Below, piece by piece: positions 51,940 through 59,309 of a DNA stretch of 64,000 nt. The notes under the pieces were generated by a model, which saw only the letters and a program-made list of their open reading frames with translations, made no database searches and was not told the origin of the DNA. The stretch comes from Flavobacterium erciyesense (lineage in GTDB: Bacteria; Bacteroidota; Bacteroidia; Flavobacteriales; Flavobacteriaceae): NCBI RefSeq assembly GCF_018069925.1, contig NZ_JAGPXB010000005.1, forward strand, positions 62,001-126,000, given 5' to 3'. Position 1 is the first letter of the stretch, and each line of letters begins with the position of its first letter. Both the position numbers and the translations under genes were made by a program.

Positions 51940-54357
51940 TTATTGGTTTGCTGTTGCAATCTTTTTACGTTCAAAATAAATTCCTGCCAAAATCAAAAGC
52001 AAGATAACAATAGAACTAATAAGCGTAATAGTACTTCCCGTTTTTACTACTTGAGGTTCAAATTTAAACTCGATAATGTGATTCCCTTTTGGAACAATTA
52101 GCCCACGTAAAGTATAATCAACTCGCAAATGATCAACTAATTTATTATCAATGTAGGCATTCCAACCATCAGCATAATACATCTCTGAGAAAACAGCCAA
52201 ACCATCGTTCGTATTTACAGATTTATACTTTAATGCATTCGGCTTATAATTCTCTAATGTAATACTAGCGCTACTATCTTTGGCGAAAGCCACTGTAGGA
52301 ACTTGAAACTCCTTCTGGTTTACAACAGCAACTTTTTTAGAGTTTAAATTTGTCAACGCTTTCATTTCCTCATCAGGAGAATTTACTTTTTTAACTTGGC
52401 TCACAAACCAAGCATTTCCATTTGCATCTGGATTTGCAACAACAAAATCATTGTCTTTTTCATCCTTTTGAATCACGTAAACCACATTAAGCATATTGAG
52501 TACTTCAATATTATTTTTGGCTATTTGATAATCCAATAATTGCTGCATGCGTCTTGGCCGTACCGCACTGTAACCGCCAATTGATTTGTGGAAATAAGAA
52601 GTACGCGAACCCATAACATTTGCTACTTCAAATACTCGGAAATTAGCAGTATCCTTTAAAATCTGGCTATCAACAGGCGTTTCTTGAAATGGAACTTCTA
52701 CTTCGTATTTACTGACAAAATCCTTAGCTGAAACGTATTTTTTATCTACAAAAAACAAGTCGAAAACCATAAATAGTCCAACTAGAATAATTGCAGTGCG
52801 TTGCACAAAAAAGTTTTTAATGAACAACCATAATACTCCTGCTGCAACCAAAATAAAGAATCCAGATCGAAGCAAATCTGCAGTATACAAATTCATACGA
52901 TCCTGCTTTAATGCAGTTATAAATTCAGGACCGAAATTTTTAACAAAAAGTGCATCAGATGGACCTGAGAAGTTAAACATTCCTTTGCTAAAAAATAAAA
53001 TAATGAGAATGCCTGCACTTAAAATTGTTGTCTCATAAAGTGCTTTCCATTGGGCTTTTTTATCTGCTAAAAAGAAGGCTTGCAATCCCATAATTGCTAA
53101 CACAGGGAAACATAATTCTAAAACCACTTGAATCGATGAAACAGCCCTAAATTTATCATACAAAGGAACGTAGGAGATAAAAAAGTCAGTGATTAGGCTA
53201 AAGTTCTTTCCCCAAGAAAGAATTAATGCTACGGCAGCACCACATGCAAAAACGTATTTAATTTTTCGTTTATCAAGAAACAAAGCTAAAATGGCAAGAA
53301 AAAATACAATTGCACCAATATAAGCTGGAGCAGCCACAATTGGTTGGTCGCCCCAATAAGTTGGCATGGCATCTACAAACTCTCGTACTTGATCTTCTCG
53401 AGCTCCTTGACCAATTAAATACTCATATACATTACTATCAGTGCCTACTGCTTCACTATTTGATCCTCCAAAAAGCCTTGGAGCAATTAAGTTAAAACTT
53501 TCTGTAATGCCGTAACTGTACTCGGTTATATACTCTGTAGACATAGCCGATGTAGTTTCATTCTTGCTACCATCCGGATTATAAGTCAACTCGCTTTTAC
53601 CACGAATACTATAATCGGTATATTCTTTAGTAGCTAAAAGACTTGTAGCGTTGGCCCCAAGAGACAATATTCCAGCAATCAAAAGCACTCCAAAGGCGAT
53701 ACCTAAACCTTTGTAATCTTTTGACTTAATAAATTGATAGGTATAAAAAACAACTAAAAATAATAACAAAAACAACAAATAATACGTCATTTGGAAATGG
53801 TTCGCATTGATTTCTAAAGCCGTAGCAATCAATGTTAATAATCCACCAAAGATGTACCTTTTTTGAAAAACTAGCATAAAACCAGCTACAACTAGTGGCA
53901 TGTAGGCAATGGCGTGCGCTTTAGCATTATGTCCAACACCAAGAATTACGATTAAATATGTAGACAATCCAAAAGCTAAAGCACCAAAAAACGCTTTAAG
54001 CGGATCTACCTTAAGCACTAACATCAACCCGTAAAAACCTAGGAAGTATAAAAATAAATAATCGGCTGGACGCGGTAAAAAGCGCAAAATATCGTCTAGC
54101 ACTCCCACATAATCATGCGGATATTGCGCTCCCAATTGGTACGTTGGCATACCACCAAATGCAGAATTAGTCCAATAAGGTTCTATATTTTCAGCCGCTC
54201 TGAAGTCGTTTTGCTCCTTTGCCATTCCGGTATATTGAACAATATCCGATTGAAATATTTGTTTACCTTGTAAAACAGGGTAAAAATAAAGAACAGAGAC
54301 CAAAACGAATCCCAGTAAAGCAAGAACGTGCGGATAGAACTTTTGTACTATTTTCAA
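51940..54357 (-). CDS. YfhO-family polytopic membrane protein
   Basis: This 805-residue membrane protein has about 12-14 predicted helices. It includes VLALLGFVLVSVLYFYPVLQ at the start, a large loop with FGGSNSEAVGTDSNVYEYLI, and a C-terminal extracytoplasmic domain ending in a last helix. YfhO proteins resemble GT-C glycosyltransferases and in Gram-positive bacteria help glycosylate teichoic acids; the role in Bacteroidota is not settled. It lies upstream of the glycosyltransferase and flippase on the same strand. A glycan-transfer role is inference. Confidence 0.85.
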   Translation of the reverse strand: MKIVQKFYPHVLALLGFVLVSVLYFYPVLQGKQIFQSDIVQYTGMAKEQNDFRAAENIEPYWTNSAFGGMPTYQLGAQYPHDYVGVLDDILRFLPRPADYLFLYFLGFYGLMLVLKVDPLKAFFGALAFGLSTYLIVILGVGHNAKAHAIAYMPLVVAGFMLVFQKRYIFGGLLTLIATALEINANHFQMTYYLLFLLLFLVVFYTYQFIKSKDYKGLGIAFGVLLIAGILSLGANATSLLATKEYTDYSIRGKSELTYNPDGSKNETTSAMSTEYITEYSYGITESFNLIAPRLFGGSNSEAVGTDSNVYEYLIGQGAREDQVREFVDAMPTYWGDQPIVAAPAYIGAIVFFLAILALFLDKRKIKYVFACGAAVALILSWGKNFSLITDFFISYVPLYDKFRAVSSIQVVLELCFPVLAIMGLQAFFLADKKAQWKALYETTILSAGILIILFFSKGMFNFSGPSDALFVKNFGPEFITALKQDRMNLYTADLLRSGFFILVAAGVLWLFIKNFFVQRTAIILVGLFMVFDLFFVDKKYVSAKDFVSKYEVEVPFQETPVDSQILKDTANFRVFEVANVMGSRTSYFHKSIGGYSAVRPRRMQQLLDYQIAKNNIEVLNMLNVVYVIQKDEKDNDFVVANPDANGNAWFVSQVKKVNSPDEEMKALTNLNSKKVAVVNQKEFQVPTVAFAKDSSASITLENYKPNALKYKSVNTNDGLAVFSEMYYADGWNAYIDNKLVDHLRVDYTLRGLIVPKGNHIIEFKFEPQVVKTGSTITLISSIVILLLILAGIYFERKKIATANQ

Positions 54358-54405
54358 TGTAAAAAGAATTTGAATTAAATAAATCTAATGCTAAAAAGCG
54401 CAAAT

Positions 54406-54684
54406 TTAGTCTATTTCTTCGTAATCCACATACTCTCCTACTTTTTTGGTCTCACGTGGTTTTTTTACGTTTTCGGTATTGTAGACAACATCTTCATTAG
54501 CGCGTGACTTGTTCCAGTTATTTTGCTGCTGGTATTGCTGTTGCTGCATATTTTGACCTGCTTTTTCAACTACTTTTTTTACAACTAGCGGTAAAAATAA
54601 TTTAGCCAAAAAGCGAAAAATATAGTAGAAAGCAATCATGAAAAATATTGCATTCATAAAACCTTTAAATGAAGCTGTTTGCAT
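54406..54684 (-). CDS. DUF4834-like small membrane protein
   Basis: The ATG at 54682-54684 gives 92 residues (MQTASFKGFMNAIFFMIAFY). The longer frame from 54813 adds 43 hydrophobic, non-conserved residues and is rejected. There is one N-terminal hydrophobic helix, a Lys/Val patch (LPLVVKKVVEKAGQNM) and a Gln-rich low-complexity stretch (QQQQYQQQNN). The conserved end is KKVGEYVDYEEID. This matches the short flavobacterial DUF4834 type. Function unknown. It sits 48 bp downstream of nothing else on its strand and ahead of the YfhO gene. Confidence 0.72.
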   Translation of the reverse strand: MQTASFKGFMNAIFFMIAFYYIFRFLAKLFLPLVVKKVVEKAGQNMQQQQYQQQNNWNKSRANEDVVYNTENVKKPRETKKVGEYVDYEEID

Positions 54685-54764
54685 ATTGGTATATTTTTTT
54701 TCAAAATTACTAAATCCAAAGTTCAAAAGTAAGTTATCAATCTTAAATAAATAATAAAAAATAG

Positions 54765-54772
54765 TACATTTG
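54765..54772 (+). promoter_or_regulatory. -7 box upstream of the 314-aa gene
   Basis: TACATTTG matches TAnnTTTG and lies 32 bp before the ATG at 54805. No clear -33 TTG at the usual spacing. Confidence 0.4.
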
Positions 54773-54804
54773 AAGAGCCTTGTTAATTTTAAAATCAAAA
54801 AACA

Positions 54805-55749
54805 ATGAAGCATTTAAAACTCTTTCTATCTTGCACAATGATGGCCTTTTGCACCGTCAATTATGCACAACATACTGATGAAATCAATTCAAATCGTCCC
54901 GGAGAAACCATGTCTGCTTTTTCAGTTGGTAAATCTGTTATTCAAGTAGAAACGGGAGTCTACGGCATTCGTCAAAAGCATTCTATTTTAAATTATGAAT
55001 CAAATGGCTTTGGGGTAGACGCTGTGTTGCGTTGGGGAGTTTTTTCAGAAAAATTAGAACTTATTGCCGATTTACAGTATCAAAACGAAACAATCAATAG
55101 TTTATTTAGCTCAACAAAAATATCTAATTTAAAACAAACAGTACTTGGTGCCAAATACTTGATTTACGACCCGTTTAAAAACTACGAAAAAAAGGTAAAT
55201 GTCTACAGCTGGAAGGCCAACAGAGCTTTTAATTGGAGACAATTAGTACCTGCAGTTTCCGTTTTTGCTGGCGCAAATGTTACTATGGCAGACAATCCCT
55301 ATGCTTTTGATTTACAATCGAGTATTTCACCGAAAATCATGCTGATTACTCAAAACCATTTGGGCGATGGCAAATGGGTTTTTGTAACTAATATTATTGC
55401 TGATTACATTGGTACAGAATTCCCAAGTTATGGCTACGTACTTACTTTAACCAGAGGCATTACACAAAAATGGTCAGGGTTTGTAGAAAATCAAGGCTAC
55501 AAAAGCGACTTTTACAGCGATGCCATTGTTCGAGGTGGAGCCGCTTACTTACTTAATAAGGATATGCAAATTGACGCATCAATTAGTACGAGTTTAAAAA
55601 ACACACCCTCTATTTTTTACGGAGGGCTTGGATTTTCTTGGCGATACGATGCTAATTATAAAGAGGTACGCATCAATATCGATAGCCCAAAATCGGCATC
55701 AAAAAAATCCAAGAACAACAAAACATCTAAAACGGGATCAAAAAATTAA
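54805..55749 (+). CDS. Outer-membrane transporter-like protein, 314 aa
   Basis: The signal peptide is MKHLKLFLSCTMMAFCTVNY followed by AQ. The mature protein shows the motif INSNRPGETMSAFSVGKSVI, which in related proteins is linked with the phenol-degradation meta-pathway (MetA-like) transporter annotations. It then has alternating beta strands typical of an outer-membrane barrel (VDAVLRWGVFSEKLELIADL). A Lys/Ser/Asn-rich tail (KKSKNNKTSKTGSKN) ends it. Substrate unknown. It is followed 21 bp later by a gene on the same strand. Confidence 0.72.
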   Translation: MKHLKLFLSCTMMAFCTVNYAQHTDEINSNRPGETMSAFSVGKSVIQVETGVYGIRQKHSILNYESNGFGVDAVLRWGVFSEKLELIADLQYQNETINSLFSSTKISNLKQTVLGAKYLIYDPFKNYEKKVNVYSWKANRAFNWRQLVPAVSVFAGANVTMADNPYAFDLQSSISPKIMLITQNHLGDGKWVFVTNIIADYIGTEFPSYGYVLTLTRGITQKWSGFVENQGYKSDFYSDAIVRGGAAYLLNKDMQIDASISTSLKNTPSIFYGGLGFSWRYDANYKEVRINIDSPKSASKKSKNNKTSKTGSKN

Positions 55750-55770
55750 CACCAGACTTTTCTAAACATA

Positions 55771-56889
55771 ATGATTACAATACACGAAGCGATTACCAAA
55801 AAAGAATTAACTGATTTTATTAAGTTCCCTTTTACCATTTACAAAAACAACGAAAACTGGATTCCGCCGCTAATTGCAGATGAATTAGAAGGCTTTGATA
55901 AAAAAAACAATCCAGCTTTTGAAAATGCTGAGGCATATTTCTATGTTGCCAAAAGAAATCAAGAAATAGTAGGACGAATTGCTGCCATAATTAATTGGAG
56001 CGAAGTAAACGACCAAGACAAACGCAAAGTCCGTTTTGGCTGGTTTGACGTAATTGATGATATCGAAGTTACAAAAGCACTATTAGAAAAGGTATACGAA
56101 TTAGGTAGAAAACACCAAATGATTTATGCTGAAGGACCAATGGGTTTTTCCAACTTAGATAAAGTAGGGGTTTTAACCGAAGGTTTTGATCAAATTGGCA
56201 CAATGATTACTTGGTACAACCATCCCTATTATGCACAACATTTTGAACAATTAGGTTATATCAAAGAAAAAGAATATATCGAAAGTACCTTTCCTTTTGC
56301 TAATGTGAAACCCGAGTTTTTTGAGAAAGCAAATGACTTGGTTCGTAAAAGATACCAACTTAGTCCACTTAATTTCAAAACTACTGCAGAGGTAATGCCT
56401 CATGTAGATAAAATGTTCGATTTATTTAACAAGTCTTACGCGTCACTATCGTCGTTTGTAGCTATTTCTGACACTCAAAAAGAATATTTCAAAAAGAAAT
56501 ACATTAGTTTTATAAATCCTGAATACATCAAGTTTGTGGAAGACAAGGACCACAATATCGTCGCTTTTAGCATCGTTATGCCTGACTTTGCCCCAGCTTT
56601 GAAAAAGGCAAAAGGAAAGTTATTCCCTTTTGGATTTATCCATCTTTTAAAAGCCAAAAAACAGAGCAAAAATGTCATTTTTTATCTAATTGGTGTTTTG
56701 CCCGAATATCAAAATAAGGCAGTGACCGCCATCATCTTTAAGGAATATTACGAAACTTTTAAAAAATTGAATATTCAAGATTGTTTTAGAACACCTGAAC
56801 TTGCGGACAATGCAGCTAGTATGAATTTATGGAAACATTTTGATCCAAAAATTCACAAACGCAGATGTACCTACAAAAAAGATTTGTAG
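55771..56889 (+). CDS. GNAT-like acetyltransferase-fold protein, 372 aa
   Basis: This 372-residue protein has an N-terminal part with KNNENWIPPLIADE and RIAAIINW. The centre resembles a GNAT core (IYAEGPMGFSNLDKVGVLTE, IGTMITWYNHPYYAQHFEQL). A second half has IYFLIGVLPEYQNKAVT-like sequence, where LPEYQNKAVTAIIF recalls an acetyl-CoA binding loop. No membrane segment. I cannot name the substrate. It is probably cotranscribed with the upstream outer-membrane gene (21 bp gap) and ends in a terminator. Confidence 0.7.
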   Translation: MITIHEAITKKELTDFIKFPFTIYKNNENWIPPLIADELEGFDKKNNPAFENAEAYFYVAKRNQEIVGRIAAIINWSEVNDQDKRKVRFGWFDVIDDIEVTKALLEKVYELGRKHQMIYAEGPMGFSNLDKVGVLTEGFDQIGTMITWYNHPYYAQHFEQLGYIKEKEYIESTFPFANVKPEFFEKANDLVRKRYQLSPLNFKTTAEVMPHVDKMFDLFNKSYASLSSFVAISDTQKEYFKKKYISFINPEYIKFVEDKDHNIVAFSIVMPDFAPALKKAKGKLFPFGFIHLLKAKKQSKNVIFYLIGVLPEYQNKAVTAIIFKEYYETFKKLNIQDCFRTPELADNAASMNLWKHFDPKIHKRRCTYKKDL

Positions 56890-56920
56890 AACTATTGCGT
56901 AAGCCGAAACTTAAAACCAT

Positions 56921-56957
56921 AAAAAAAGGAGTAAAACAATGTTTTTCTCCTTTTTTA
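56921..56957. terminator. Terminator after the GNAT-like gene
   Basis: Stem of AAAAAAGGAG with CTCCTTTTTT extended by AAAAC/GTTTT around a short AAT loop, followed by T residues. It lies 32 bp past the stop codon. Confidence 0.8.
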
Positions 56958-57022
56958 ATTTATCTCCAAGAACTTAAAATAGTTAACTTCTTTGAACTAT
57001 GTTGTCTAAATTCGTTTCGGAA

Positions 57023-58285
57023 TTATGCTTCCATATCTACAGTAGTGGTTGCTGCAATTTGTTTGTAAGTTCCATTTACTAATTTCTCGCGGATAGCTTC
57101 AAAAGCTGCCAAAGTTTCATCAATATCAGCTAAAGTATGTGAAGCAGTTGGAATCATACGTAATAAAATAATTCCTTTTGGAATTACTGGATACACCACA
57201 ATTGACAAGAAAATACCGTAGTTTTCTCTTAAGTCGTTCACCATTACCATTGCTTCAGGAATACTTCCTTCTAGGTAAACAGGTGTAATACAAGTGTTCG
57301 TATCTCCAATATTAAAGCCTTTTTGTTTTAATCCGTTTTGCAACGCATTAACATTCTCCCATAATTTATCTTTTATCGCAGAAGATTCACGCAATAATTG
57401 TAAACGTTTTAACGAACCGATGGTTTGAATCATTGGTAATGCTTTAGCAAACATTTGAGAACGCATGTTGTATTTCAAATAATCAATAATGTCTTTATCT
57501 GCTGCTAAAAAAGCACCAATATTCGCCATTGATTTTGCAAAAGTCGAAAAATACACATCAATTCCGTCTTGACAACCTTGCTCCTCACCTGCTCCAGCAC
57601 CGGTTTTTCCTAAAGTTCCAAAACCATGCGCATCATCAACTAACAAACGGAAATTGTATTTTTCTTTTAAAGCTACAATCTCTTTCAATTTTCCTTGTTG
57701 CCCACGCATTCCAAAAACACCTTCGGTAATGAACAAAATCCCGCCGCCAGTTTCGGTTGCCATTTTAGTAGCACGCTGCAGGTTTTTCTCCATACTTTCG
57801 ATATCGTTATGCTTGTATGTAAAACGTTTTCCACTATGCAAACGTACACCATCAATAATACATGCGTGCGCATCAACATCATATACAATAATATCGTTTC
57901 TTGTTACAAGAGCATCAATTGCTGACATGATTCCTTGGTAACCAAAATTCAATAAATATGCTGATTCTTTCATTACAAAAGCAGCTAATTCTTGCTCCAA
58001 TTGCTCATGGTATTTCGTGTGTCCACTCATCATACGCGCACCCATCGGGTAAGCAGCTCCAAATTGCACAGCTGCATCAGTATCTGCTTTACGTACTTCA
58101 GGATGATTGGCTAGACCTAGGTAGTCATTCAAACTCCAATTCAAAATATTTTTTCCACCAAACTGCATTCTTGGTCCTAATTCACCTTCTAATTTTGGAA
58201 AAACAAAATAACCTTCGGCTTGAGAAGCCCATTTCCCTAAAGGTCCTTTATTGTTTTGAATCCTTTCGAATAAATCTTTTACCAT
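57023..58285 (-). CDS. PLP-dependent alpha-oxoamine synthase: serine palmitoyltransferase or cysteate acyltransferase type
   Basis: This 420-residue enzyme is of the alpha-oxoamine synthase family (SPT, AONS, KBL). It has WSLNDYLGLANHPEVRKADT, MGARMMSGHTKYHEQLE and LLVDDAHGFGTLGKTG, and the PLP lysine is in YFSTFAKSMANIGAFLAA. No ACP or biotin gene is near. In Bacteroidota the close relatives make the first sphingolipid step (Spt: serine plus palmitoyl-CoA) or, in Flavobacterium johnsoniae, capnine for sulfonolipids (cysteate acyltransferase). Sequence alone does not distinguish them. It is monocistronic and likely acts at the membrane face in the cytosol. Confidence 0.88.
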   Translation of the reverse strand: MVKDLFERIQNNKGPLGKWASQAEGYFVFPKLEGELGPRMQFGGKNILNWSLNDYLGLANHPEVRKADTDAAVQFGAAYPMGARMMSGHTKYHEQLEQELAAFVMKESAYLLNFGYQGIMSAIDALVTRNDIIVYDVDAHACIIDGVRLHSGKRFTYKHNDIESMEKNLQRATKMATETGGGILFITEGVFGMRGQQGKLKEIVALKEKYNFRLLVDDAHGFGTLGKTGAGAGEEQGCQDGIDVYFSTFAKSMANIGAFLAADKDIIDYLKYNMRSQMFAKALPMIQTIGSLKRLQLLRESSAIKDKLWENVNALQNGLKQKGFNIGDTNTCITPVYLEGSIPEAMVMVNDLRENYGIFLSIVVYPVIPKGIILLRMIPTASHTLADIDETLAAFEAIREKLVNGTYKQIAATTTVDMEA

Positions 58286-58508
58286 AATATGTCAAGTAAT
58301 AATTTTAATTTTAAGAAGTTGCAAAAATAATTATTTAATTTTATAAAGGACTTGAAAATAAATTTATTTTTTTCGGTTATAAATAGCTTAAAATCATGAA
58401 GAATTCCTGCAGACAAGTAAAAACTTCACAAATTATGCAAGCAATTTTCTAACAGTCGATAATATTGTAGATTATAATTTTCATAGTACCGTTGCCATTT
58501 TAACTTTG

Positions 58509-58516
58509 TATATTTG
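58509..58516 (+). promoter_or_regulatory. -7 box of the NYN-domain gene promoter
   Basis: TATATTTG matches TAnnTTTG and lies 28 bp before the ATG at 58545. The nearest upstream TTG (58492) leaves only 14 bases, so the -33 element is poor. Confidence 0.45.
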
Positions 58517-58544
58517 GCTGCAGCTTGTTAAACAATAATAGATC

Positions 58545-59309
58545 ATGTCACAAAACACCAAAGAGTTAAAATTAGCCGTATTAATTGACGCCGACAACGT
58601 ACCTTACAGTAATGTAAAAGGTATGATGGAGGAAATTGCAAAATTTGGCACACCCACCACTAAACGCATTTATGCAGATTGGACCAAACCAAACGCTGCA
58701 GGTTGGAAAAGTGTTTTGTTAGAACACGCCATTACTCCAATTCAGCAATACAGCTACACTGTGGGTAAAAACTCTTCAGATTCAGCAATGATAATTGATG
58801 CCATGGATTTATTGTACTCTGATAAAGTGGATGGATTTTGTATTGTGTCTAGTGATTCCGACTTTACTCGACTAGCCATTCGATTGCGTGAGTCAGGCAT
58901 GAAAGTAATTGGAATTGGAGAACAAAAAACACCAAATTCATTTATTGTAGCTTGTGACCGATTTGTTTACATCGAAGTTTTGGATGGTGCCACAAAAAAA
59001 GTGTCTCCCAAAAGAGCCAACACCGATACGAAAAAGACCGTGACCAAAAGCCTAAACAAAATTGATTTGCAAACCATTGAACTTATTGAGGCAACAATTG
59101 AAGATATTGGTGACGAAAGCGGCTGGGCTTTTCTTGGTGATGTAGGCAATTTGATTGTCAAGAAAAAACCTGAATTTGACCCCAGAAATTATGGATACAC
59201 GAAACTAACACCCATGTTAAAATCACTAACTGATATTTTAGAGATCGACGAACGCGACTCCGATAAAAAAGGAATAAAACACGTATACGTACGCTTGCGT
59301 TTTAGCTAA
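58545..59309 (+). CDS. NYN-domain protein with C-terminal LOTUS (OST-HTH) domain
   Basis: This 254-residue protein starts with an NYN (PIN-like) nuclease domain. The acidic residues are in LAVLIDADNVP, SSDSAMIIDAMDLLYS and IVSSDSDFTRLAIRLR, with YADWTKPNAAGWKSVL between. A flexible KRANTDTKKTVTK linker leads to an OST-HTH/LOTUS domain (about 170-254: IDLQTIELIEATIEDIGDES, GWAFLGDVGN, PEFDPRNYGYTKL). The combination is of LabA/DUF88 type; NYN proteins cut or process RNA and LOTUS binds RNA. The stop codon overlaps the histidine-kinase gene by 8 bp, which is on the opposite strand. Confidence 0.9.
   Translation: MSQNTKELKLAVLIDADNVPYSNVKGMMEEIAKFGTPTTKRIYADWTKPNAAGWKSVLLEHAITPIQQYSYTVGKNSSDSAMIIDAMDLLYSDKVDGFCIVSSDSDFTRLAIRLRESGMKVIGIGEQKTPNSFIVACDRFVYIEVLDGATKKVSPKRANTDTKKTVTKSLNKIDLQTIELIEATIEDIGDESGWAFLGDVGNLIVKKKPEFDPRNYGYTKLTPMLKSLTDILEIDERDSDKKGIKHVYVRLRFS

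Noticed and set aside
54685..54813. 43 extra N-terminal residues for the DUF4834-like protein
   Set aside because: The added segment is low-complexity hydrophobic and overlaps the promoter and start of the divergent gene; the family begins at the later ATG.
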